Of a stretch of 64,000 bases of DNA, positions 50,018 to 57,397 are shown in pieces (the first letter of the stretch is position 1; every line of letters begins with the position of its first letter). The notes beneath the pieces are model-generated. The model did no database searches. It was not told the DNA's origin and worked only from the letters and a program-made list of their open reading frames with translations. The stretch is from NCBI RefSeq assembly GCF_002994045.1, contig NZ_MQUC01000003.1:658501-722500 (forward strand). Reading direction: 5' to 3'. The stretch comes from Nonlabens agnitus (GTDB lineage Bacteria > Bacteroidota > Bacteroidia > Flavobacteriales > Flavobacteriaceae). Made by a program: the position numbers and the translations under genes.

Positions 50018-51136
50018 GTGAAACAACTTCTACTCGTATTTATATTGATCCTGGCTAGCTGCCAGAAAAAAGAGAATGAGGTTCCTACTCAGGAAGCGGA
50101 TAGCTCTACTAACCTTGATAGCATTCCTACACCGCAACTCACATTAGAACAGGCTAATAACCTGGCATTGCTGCCACTGCATTGTGTAGATCAGGAATAT
50201 CCCAACAAAATGGGACATGTCACGGCTGCGCCAGAAGATCAAAAAAGACCAACGGTACAGCATCCGGTATTTTACGGCTGTTTTGACTGGCATAGCGCGG
50301 TGCATGGACACTGGAGTGCTGTGGCACTACTCAAACAGTTTCCAGAGTTGGATAATGCTAGCGAGCTCCTACAAAAGCTCACTTCCAACATCACTGCGGC
50401 AAACGTAGCGGTAGAAATAGATTATCTCAATAGCGAAAACAACCAAACCTTCGAACGCACCTATGGTTGGGCGTGGCTGCTTAAACTGCAACAGGAGCTA
50501 GACACCTGGAACACCGCTGAGGGAAAACAAATGGCGGCAGCACTACAACCGTTGACAGATCTCGTATCGCAGCGATATGTGGAATATCTACCTAAACTCA
50601 ACTATGCTATCAGAGTAGGTGAGCACTCCATTACGGCATTTGGGATAGCCTTTGCTTGGGATTATGCGGTTCATGCAAAAAATGAAGCTCTCAAGCAAGC
50701 GATTGAATCTAAAGCTATGGAGTTCTACAGCAATGATCAAAATTGTCCCATAAGCTGGGAACCTAGTGGTTATGATTTTTTATCTCCATGTCTGGAAGAA
50801 GTGGACATTATGCGCCGCGTTCTTCCAGCCTCAGATTTTCATGAGTGGCTAGCGCAGTTTCTTCCAGGAATCGAAAACGGAAAACTAGATCTTGAACTAG
50901 GCGAGGTTAGCGATAGAACAGATGGTAAGTTGGTTCACATAGATGGGCTTAACTTAAGCAGAGCTTGGGTGCTTTATGGTCTTGCAAATCAATATGACCA
51001 ATACGATAACCTTATTGAGATCGCAGATGAGCACATCACCTACACGCTGCCTAATCTTGTAGCAGACGATTACGAAGGCGGTCACTGGTTGGGAAGTTTT
51101 GCCATCTATGCCTTGCAAGAAGCAGGTAAAAATTGA
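50018..51136 (+). CDS. DUF2891 lipoprotein
   Basis: 372 residues from a GTG start. Lipoprotein signal MKQLLLVFILILASC (Cys 15). The DUF2891 core shows HCVDQEYPNKMGHV, HPVFYGCFDWHSAVHGHWSAVALL, YGWAWLLKLQQEL and EGGHWLGSFAIYAL, consistent with an alpha-helical toroid like those of glycosidases or lyases. Its reaction is unknown. It is the first gene of an operon with an NRAMP-like transporter and pxpABC. I recall DUF2891 genes near pxpA in other bacteria, which hints at a role in 5-oxoproline or related substrate use. Confidence 0.85.
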   Translation: MKQLLLVFILILASCQKKENEVPTQEADSSTNLDSIPTPQLTLEQANNLALLPLHCVDQEYPNKMGHVTAAPEDQKRPTVQHPVFYGCFDWHSAVHGHWSAVALLKQFPELDNASELLQKLTSNITAANVAVEIDYLNSENNQTFERTYGWAWLLKLQQELDTWNTAEGKQMAAALQPLTDLVSQRYVEYLPKLNYAIRVGEHSITAFGIAFAWDYAVHAKNEALKQAIESKAMEFYSNDQNCPISWEPSGYDFLSPCLEEVDIMRRVLPASDFHEWLAQFLPGIENGKLDLELGEVSDRTDGKLVHIDGLNLSRAWVLYGLANQYDQYDNLIEIADEHITYTLPNLVADDYEGGHWLGSFAIYALQEAGKN

Positions 51137-52326
51137 AACGGATCTTCAAAAATATAGGACCTGCAACATTAGTTGCTGCTGCATTTATAGGTCCAGGAAC
51201 CATCACGATTTGTACTATTACTGGTGCATCTTTTGGTTATACGCTTCTTTGGGCAATGGTGTTGTCCATGCTGGCGACCATCATACTACAAGAGATGGCA
51301 GCCAGATTGGGGCTTATTACAGGCAAAGGATTATCAGATATCGTACGCAATCAAATCTCGAGTAAGCCCATCAAAATTGGTATGATCGTATTAATGATCA
51401 GTGCGATATTTGTGGGTAATGCGGCCTATGAGGCTGGAAATATTTCTGGTGGTGTGATAGGCCTGGAAGTCCTTTCGGGTACGGCTTGGTATCAACCGCT
51501 ATTAGTGGGATGCTGTGCTTTTGCGTTATTGATGGTTGGAAACTACAAAGTGCTGGAACGTGTGTTGATAGCTTTGGTTGTGCTCATGGGAATATCATTT
51601 ATCGCCGTGGCGATCGCCATCAAGCCAAATTATTCAGCGGTGTTGGAAGGGCTTTTTAAACCATCGTTTCAAGAGGATCAACTGTTACTCATTTTGGGTT
51701 TGATAGGCACGACCGTTGTTCCCTATAACTTGTTCTTACACGCCTCGCTGGTAAAGGAAAAATGGAACAACCATACCGATTTGAAGTACGTTCGCTGGGA
51801 CACGATTATATCCGTCATTCTTGGTGGTATGGTGTCTATGGCAATCATTATTGCTGCATCGGGATTACAGGGTCAAGACATTAATTCACCGGCAGATTTA
51901 GCCAGGTCACTTGAACCTGTCTACGGTTCATTTTCTACAACCATTTTTGCCATTGGGATCATCGCCGCCGGTATTACTAGTGCCATCACGGCACCGCTTG
52001 CCGCAGCCTATGTGGTTCAAGGTTGTTTGGGATGGAATAGGGATTTGAGAAATTGGCGTTTTAGAATGGTCTGGATGCTAGTGTTGGGAACAGGAGTTCT
52101 CTTTGCATCCATAGGGTTTAAGCCCATACAAGTAATCACTTTTGCCCAGGTTGCCAATGGACTGCTGCTTCCTATCATGGCAGTCATTTTGCTGTGGCTG
52201 GTCAACACCAATATTTTGGATACCTACAAGAACAACATTTTTTTAAATATTATGGCGCTAGCGGTAGTGCTGGTCACTTTGTTTCTAGGTGGTAAAACCA
52301 TTGCAAGCGTAGCGGGAATCTTATGA
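51133..52326 (+). CDS. NRAMP-superfamily transporter, divergent metal site
   Basis: 397 residues, 11 membrane helices, start TTG overlapping the DUF2891 stop (TTGA). The NRAMP fold is clear, but the metal-binding positions are changed: helix 1 has GPGT (20-23) in place of DPGN, and helix 6 has TTVVPYNLFLHASL in place of TVMPHNLYLHSSL. The Asp, Asn and Met that coordinate Mn/Fe, and the following His, are therefore all missing. B. subtilis also has an NRAMP-like gene (ycsG) beside its pxp genes. Import of 5-oxoproline or another organic substrate is a reasonable guess. Confidence 0.85.
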   Translation: MKRIFKNIGPATLVAAAFIGPGTITICTITGASFGYTLLWAMVLSMLATIILQEMAARLGLITGKGLSDIVRNQISSKPIKIGMIVLMISAIFVGNAAYEAGNISGGVIGLEVLSGTAWYQPLLVGCCAFALLMVGNYKVLERVLIALVVLMGISFIAVAIAIKPNYSAVLEGLFKPSFQEDQLLLILGLIGTTVVPYNLFLHASLVKEKWNNHTDLKYVRWDTIISVILGGMVSMAIIIAASGLQGQDINSPADLARSLEPVYGSFSTTIFAIGIIAAGITSAITAPLAAAYVVQGCLGWNRDLRNWRFRMVWMLVLGTGVLFASIGFKPIQVITFAQVANGLLLPIMAVILLWLVNTNILDTYKNNIFLNIMALAVVLVTLFLGGKTIASVAGIL

Positions 52327-53069
52327 AAGTCATTGACCTCAATTGCGATCTGGGCGAAGGCATGAGCAATGACGAGCTCATCATGCCGCACATTTCCTCC
52401 TGCAACATCGCTTGCGGCGGTCATGCTGGCGATGCCGATAGTATAAAATCAAGTTTGCAACTCGCGCAAAAATTTAATGTCAGAGCTGGTGCACATCCAT
52501 CTTTTGAGGATCGGGAAAATTTTGGGCGATTGAAATTGGACTGGTCCAGAGCTCGCTTTCGCGAAAGCGTAACTCGTCAACTTCAACTTTTCACAACCAC
52601 AGCAGCTGATTTACAAATGAAATGGCATCATATCAAGATGCATGGAGCGCTATACCACGCCACGGCTCATGAGGAATCCTTTGCTCAATGGACGGTTGAA
52701 TGGCTTCAAGAGTTTTATCCTGACAAGGCTATTTATAGCTTGCCCAAATCGTTGTTGCATGAAAAATGCAAAGAAGCTGGTCAACCTTTTATTGCCGAGG
52801 TTTTTGTGGATCGTGCCTACTTGAAAAACGGTAGTTTGGTACCTAGATCACAGCAGGAAGCCGTTCACGAGACCACAGAGCAAGCGCTGCATCAATTGAT
52901 ATCTATGGCCCACCATAATCAGGTCACCACGCTAGATGGTGCCAATCTGTTACTAATCGCAGACACCTATTGCATTCATGGTGATAATGTCGAGCTTGTA
53001 AAGCAATTGCCGGTCCTAGTTAAACAGCTGCATCAAAATCAAATTCAAGTTGCCAAATACAAAGCTTAA
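52323..53069 (+). CDS. pxpA: 5-oxoprolinase subunit A (LamB/YcsF family)
   Basis: 248 residues. Signature start DLNCDLGEGMSNDELIMPHISSCNIACGGHAGD, then GAHPSFEDRENFGR, and KMHGALYH near 105. With PxpB and PxpC it forms an ATP-dependent enzyme that opens 5-oxoproline (pyroglutamate) to glutamate in the cytoplasm. The ATG overlaps the transporter stop by four bases. The palindrome at 52554-52569 encodes RFRES (residues 79-83) in a helix near DWSRA. All motifs before and after it are intact, so the enzyme should work. Confidence 0.95.
   Translation: MKVIDLNCDLGEGMSNDELIMPHISSCNIACGGHAGDADSIKSSLQLAQKFNVRAGAHPSFEDRENFGRLKLDWSRARFRESVTRQLQLFTTTAADLQMKWHHIKMHGALYHATAHEESFAQWTVEWLQEFYPDKAIYSLPKSLLHEKCKEAGQPFIAEVFVDRAYLKNGSLVPRSQQEAVHETTEQALHQLISMAHHNQVTTLDGANLLLIADTYCIHGDNVELVKQLPVLVKQLHQNQIQVAKYKA
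52554..52569. repeat. CGCTTTCGCGAAAGCG palindrome inside pxpA
   Basis: Perfect copy, read as RFRES; flanks GAGCT and GTAACTC. Confidence 0.95.
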
Positions 53070-53760
53070 ATATTACCAAGTAAGCGAAAACGCTATTGAA
53101 ATAGGCTGGCCTACTAGCGATGGTTCGGTGTGGTTGGAAAGACATAAGATGGCCTTAGGGTTAGAACGGTTCTATGGTGACCAAGTCGTGGTCAATGAAG
53201 GGTATTTTAGCATCTTGGTGATTTTTAAAAAACCGATTGGGCAATATCAAGAACGACTTAAAGAACTAAGCTCGATGTCGTGCAATCTCGAAAACATTCA
53301 GGGTTTTCAGGGTACTAAATGGCAAATACCCGTTTTATATGATAGAGATAGCGAGGATCTTTTGTCCATAAGCAAACACACCTTGCTCACTTTTGAAAGC
53401 ATTGTAAAGATGCATGGGCAAGCTATTTATACGGTAGAATTCATCGGTTTTTTGCCTGGATTTCCATACCTATCTGGTTTGCCTGAAAAGTTACAAGTCC
53501 CGCGCAGGAAAACGCCCAACCCCAGCATCGCATCTGGCAGTGTTGCCATTGCAGCAGGACAATGCGGTGTGTATCCACAAACGTCACCTGGCGGTTGGTA
53601 TGTATTGGGGAAAAGTCCGTTGGAGTTTTTTGATGTGCATAGAGAACAGCCCAATTTACTGAGTATAGGTGATGAGGTCTCGTTTTATGAAATCAACCAG
53701 CAGGAATATGATAGGATTAAGAACGGTCGGTTGAATGTAAAGGAGTTTTCTAATGAATAA
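53050..53760 (+). CDS. pxpB: 5-oxoprolinase subunit B (KipI family)
   Basis: 236 residues from a TTG at 53050 that overlaps pxpA by 20 bases; no later ATG keeps the domain intact. Motifs of the KipI/allophanate-hydrolase subunit 1 family: FIGFLPGFPYLSGLPEKLQVPRRKTPNPSIASGSVAIAAGQCGVYPQTSPGGWYVLGKSPL. It pairs with PxpC to form the ATP-using part of the enzyme. It was first described in Bacillus as a kinase inhibitor (KipI); the enzymatic role is the better reading in this operon. Confidence 0.93.
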   Translation: MPNTKLKYYQVSENAIEIGWPTSDGSVWLERHKMALGLERFYGDQVVVNEGYFSILVIFKKPIGQYQERLKELSSMSCNLENIQGFQGTKWQIPVLYDRDSEDLLSISKHTLLTFESIVKMHGQAIYTVEFIGFLPGFPYLSGLPEKLQVPRRKTPNPSIASGSVAIAAGQCGVYPQTSPGGWYVLGKSPLEFFDVHREQPNLLSIGDEVSFYEINQQEYDRIKNGRLNVKEFSNE

Positions 53761-54610
53761 GGCAACTATTGTACATCCAGGATTTTACTGCAGCATCCAG
53801 GATTTGGGTAGGTTAGACTATAGAAATGTTGGCGTGCCACAATCTGGTGCAATGGACATGCAACTCGCTAAAAAGACAAATACCATTTTAGGCAACAGCG
53901 AAGAAGCTGCGGTTCTTGAAATGATCCTCATGGGCGTGACAATCTCTTTTGAAACCAAGACCTATGTCTCAATATCTCAAAATGTTGACGGCGCCACGCT
54001 TAATGGTAAGACGATCTCTATGGATAAAGCCATTGCCGTGGAACCTGGCGATGTGCTTAAAATCGGTCACGTCACTCATGGTAATTTTGCCTATGTAGGT
54101 ATTTCTGGCGGATGGAAAACCAAGCCGATCTTGGCTAGTAGGTCGATGTTTGCTGGTATCACGGCCAGTGGTAAGCTCTCAAAAGGTGATACCGTGCCTT
54201 ATGAAAATTGCTTTGAGGTTGTTGAGGAAACTCGCTTTCGCGAAAGCGAACTAAATCAAAATACCCTAATCGATGTTTTTGAAGGTCCAGAATTTCACTT
54301 ACTGTCTGCAACTCATCAAGATCAGTTGCTTAGTCAAACTCTTGAGGTATCTAAATCCTGGAGTCGTATGGCTTTCAAGGTTTCTACTGGTACGCCGTTT
54401 GATTTACCAGAACTTAGAACGGTACCCGTAATGCCCGGAACAGTGCAGTTGACACCAGATGGCGATCTTTTATTCCTGATGCGAGATGCACAAACAACTG
54501 GAGGCTATCCACGTGTATTACAGTTATCTAATGATGCGATTGATAAATTTTCACAACTGCGTACTGGAGTTTCTTTTAACCTGAGTTTAAGGCCTATTAA
54601 CCATTCATAG
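53753..54610 (+). CDS. pxpC: 5-oxoprolinase subunit C (KipA family)
   Basis: 285 residues. Family features: VHPGFYCSIQDLGRLDYRNVGVPQSGAMDMQLAKKTNTILGN near the start, EPGDVLKIGHVTHGNFAYVGISGGW, ASRSMF, and GYPRVLQLSNDAIDKFSQLRTG near the end. The ATG overlaps pxpB by eight bases, completing the operon DUF2891-transporter-pxpA-pxpB-pxpC. The palindrome at 54233-54248 is in frame and encodes RFRESE (residues 161-166) in a linker between subdomains. Confidence 0.94.
   Translation: MNKATIVHPGFYCSIQDLGRLDYRNVGVPQSGAMDMQLAKKTNTILGNSEEAAVLEMILMGVTISFETKTYVSISQNVDGATLNGKTISMDKAIAVEPGDVLKIGHVTHGNFAYVGISGGWKTKPILASRSMFAGITASGKLSKGDTVPYENCFEVVEETRFRESELNQNTLIDVFEGPEFHLLSATHQDQLLSQTLEVSKSWSRMAFKVSTGTPFDLPELRTVPVMPGTVQLTPDGDLLFLMRDAQTTGGYPRVLQLSNDAIDKFSQLRTGVSFNLSLRPINHS
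54233..54248. repeat. CGCTTTCGCGAAAGCG palindrome inside pxpC
   Basis: Perfect copy, read as RFRESE. Confidence 0.95.
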
Positions 54611-54716
54611 AACCTTTTAGTTCATAGATATCGTTACATTCGTACTTTTATCGATGGAATTGCGTTTTGTTAACAGCAATCGGTTTTCATAGATTATAGA
54701 ATTATTCATATCCCTA

Positions 54717-56933
54717 ATGAGGTTAGTTCTTGTTTTACTAGTGTTTTTGTATAGCAGCAAGAATTTATTGGCTCAATCAGAGCCACTGGTTCCTAGATTG
54801 CCTGCACCACCATACAACTTTACTGCAAAGGAACTGGACTCTGTTCTTCAACTCACCTTCAATCTTTATTTTGAGAGCGACTATGTGGCAATTCTAGATA
54901 AAGCACCTGCACTTATTGAATATGCTGAAGAAATTGATGAGCAACGCATCAAGACTAGGTTGCGTGCAGTTTTGGGTAATTCATTTATTCAGTTAGGTGA
55001 TCGTGAGAATGCAGATGCGTTGTATCAAGATGCACTAAAAGAAGCGGTGCAGCGCAAGGACACTTTCCAGCTTATCAATACCTACATCAATTTAGGGAAT
55101 ACCTATTTTGACGCTGATTATGACCTTACCATAGACTATTATACTAAAGCTTTAGAATTACAAAAAGGCGCAAGTACCACTGATTTGCACTATCTCATCA
55201 TTCATCATAATCTCGCTGAGGTTTATGTAAAAAAGAAATTACCGGGCCAGGCCCAGCAGCATATGAATGATGTGGTTAAAGCTTTAGAGAACCCTGAAAT
55301 ACCAGGTTCCAAAGGTCAATTTGTCCCAACTTCCCAAAGTGTTCAAGGAAGTATTTACCTTCTACAAGGGCTTTATTATCGGTCCATAGAGAGTTCGCTA
55401 GAGGCCTTAAATAATGACAGGGATGACATTGATGAAAATTACAGGATCAATTCATACAAGAATTTGATAGAGGCCTACGAGAAAACGAAGCAATACGAAG
55501 CACTCATTGAGGTACGCAAGGTGTATGACTCTTTGATTACCCAGCGCTATGAAGACGGGAAAATCAAACAGCAGCAATTAGCCAACTCAAAATATAAAGC
55601 AGATCGATACCAGCAGGAATTACTCAAATCAGAATTTACTGCTAAATTGATGAAGCAAAAAGCAGATCAAGATAAGATCATCTTTTGGGTATTTACGGTA
55701 GTTGGAATTTTGCTTTTGGTGTTGATCGCTACACTTCTGTATTCGCGATCAAAACGAAACAAACTGCTTGCAGATTTACAAATCAAGAATGCACAGTATC
55801 TGGAAGCCAAAGAAGTTTCAGAAAAACTAGCCACCAAGAATACCAAGTTTCTTTCTACCATTAGCCACGAGTTGCGCACGCCACTTTATGGAATTATAGG
55901 CTTATCCTCTGTTTTCCTGAAAGATAAAAAGTTGAAAGAGTACGATGAAGAGTTCAACTCTCTAAAATTCTCTGCAGATTATTTACTGTCTTTGGTAAAT
56001 GACATTCTCAATATCAACAAGTACGAATCAGAAAAAGGGCGCCAGTTGCAGGAAGAGCACTTCAATCTATCCTTGCTTATGAACAGTATCTTACAGTCCT
56101 TCCATTTTCTAAATGAGAAGAATAATAACGAGTTGGTGCTCAAAGTGGACCCTAAGATTCCAGAGGTGCTTTATGGTGATAAGACTAAACTCTCACAAGT
56201 GATCATGAACTTGTTGAGTAATGCCAGTAAATTCACCCAAGACGGTTCTATCATGATAAGGGTAGATCAATTGTCAAAAGATAATGATCAACTAGAATTG
56301 TTGTTTGCGGTAGAAGATACCGGGCGCGGCATTGAAGAAGAAAACCAGAAAGAGATTTTTGAAGAGTTTACACAAGTACCATCAACCATTACAGAAGGTG
56401 GAACAGGTCTAGGATTGCCTATCGTCAATAAGTTGCTCACCATACTCAATAGTAAATTGCAAATGGAAAGCACCTATGGAATAGGGACGACCTTTTCTTT
56501 TGCTTTACCTATCAAAATAGGATCTGAGCAGAAACTGGAGTCCACCATCAAGGAAAAAGACATCAAGAAGTTGGACCACAAAAAACTTTTGATTGTTGAT
56601 GACAATAAGATCAACCAGCTGGTGACTCAAAAGGTTTTGGAGCAATATCACATGCAGCACGAGACGGCTAACAATGGGCAGGAAGCGGTAGATATGGTCA
56701 AAGAAAACACCTATGATTATGTCCTTATGGACATCAATATGCCTGTCATGAATGGTATTAACGCGACCATTGAGATACGTAAAATGGGCATCACGACACC
56801 GGTCATTGCCTTAACGGCAGCAGACGACTTGAATCTGGAGAGAGACGTTTTTAGCCATGGGATCGACTCCATTCTTGTAAAGCCTTATCACACAGAGCAA
56901 TTACTGGCGCTTTTGATTGAGCATTTGGATTAA
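54717..56933 (+). CDS. TPR-containing hybrid sensor histidine kinase
   Basis: 738 residues. Signal peptide (MRLVLVLLVFLYSSKNLLAQ), a periplasmic region of TPR-like helices (about 40-290: AVLGNSFIQLGDRENADALYQDALKEA, NTYINLGNTYFDADYDLTIDYYTKALELQ), a coiled linker, one membrane helix (about 320-343), HisKA with phospho-acceptor His 384 (STISHELRTP), HATPase (NLLSNASKF, DTGRGI, GGTGLGLPI) and a C-terminal receiver with Asp 672 (VLMDINMPVMNG). There is no DNA-binding output, so a separate partner must receive the signal. No regulator gene is adjacent. Confidence 0.93.
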   Translation: MRLVLVLLVFLYSSKNLLAQSEPLVPRLPAPPYNFTAKELDSVLQLTFNLYFESDYVAILDKAPALIEYAEEIDEQRIKTRLRAVLGNSFIQLGDRENADALYQDALKEAVQRKDTFQLINTYINLGNTYFDADYDLTIDYYTKALELQKGASTTDLHYLIIHHNLAEVYVKKKLPGQAQQHMNDVVKALENPEIPGSKGQFVPTSQSVQGSIYLLQGLYYRSIESSLEALNNDRDDIDENYRINSYKNLIEAYEKTKQYEALIEVRKVYDSLITQRYEDGKIKQQQLANSKYKADRYQQELLKSEFTAKLMKQKADQDKIIFWVFTVVGILLLVLIATLLYSRSKRNKLLADLQIKNAQYLEAKEVSEKLATKNTKFLSTISHELRTPLYGIIGLSSVFLKDKKLKEYDEEFNSLKFSADYLLSLVNDILNINKYESEKGRQLQEEHFNLSLLMNSILQSFHFLNEKNNNELVLKVDPKIPEVLYGDKTKLSQVIMNLLSNASKFTQDGSIMIRVDQLSKDNDQLELLFAVEDTGRGIEEENQKEIFEEFTQVPSTITEGGTGLGLPIVNKLLTILNSKLQMESTYGIGTTFSFALPIKIGSEQKLESTIKEKDIKKLDHKKLLIVDDNKINQLVTQKVLEQYHMQHETANNGQEAVDMVKENTYDYVLMDINMPVMNGINATIEIRKMGITTPVIALTAADDLNLERDVFSHGIDSILVKPYHTEQLLALLIEHLD

Positions 56934-57075
56934 GATTATTTGAAAAACAAGCTGTCTAGTCTTGTTTTCATCGCTCAAAAAATTAACTAAAACCACCTCG
57001 ATATTTAACTAAAATATCGATTGAAAATGGTGGGCATATCTGCAAATTTACCTTGTAATTTAAAGTCATATCATC

Positions 57076-57177
57076 ATGGCAAACAAAGCAAAACCAGCAC
57101 CGAAAAGCGCAAGCAAATCGGCTGCTAAGCCAGCTCCTGCAAAAGGAAAGGCTATGAAGCAAGCTCCTAAAAAGTAG
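57076..57177 (+). CDS. very small basic Lys/Ala/Pro-rich protein
   Basis: 33 residues (MANKAKPAPKSASKSAAKPA... ending KQAPKK), almost entirely Lys, Ala, Pro and Ser, with no acidic residue. The composition is like the tails of histone H1-like bacterial proteins, so it may bind DNA or RNA. It stands alone with a terminator hairpin 46 bases after its stop and about 140 bases of upstream sequence, the layout of an independent small gene. The antisense frame over it is less credible. I know no named family. Confidence 0.65.
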   Translation: MANKAKPAPKSASKSAAKPAPAKGKAMKQAPKK

Positions 57178-57223
57178 CCTTCAAAATAGTTGCGACATGA
57201 TCGCGACCAGTGTCTAACAATCC

Positions 57224-57256
57224 ATGCCGCACTAGAAATAGCGCGGTATTTTTTTG
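57224..57256 (+). terminator. terminator of the small basic protein gene
   Basis: ATGCCGC (57224-57230) pairs with GCGGTAT (57243-57249), one G-T pair, then a T run. Confidence 0.75.
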
Positions 57257-57275
57257 GTAGGTTTTTAAGGTAGTT

Positions 57276-57291
57276 CGCTTTCGCGAAAGCG
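57276..57291. repeat. CGCTTTCGCGAAAGCG palindrome
   Basis: Perfect copy, context AGTT...AATT, between the small gene and the protease gene. Confidence 0.95.
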
Positions 57292-57397
57292 AATTTATCA
57301 ACCATCTACTGCATTAATTTTCTTACGGCTCAAAATCCAATCGGCTTATAGGCAATATTCATATTTGAATTATCTTGCTATGCTCAAAGAATATCAC

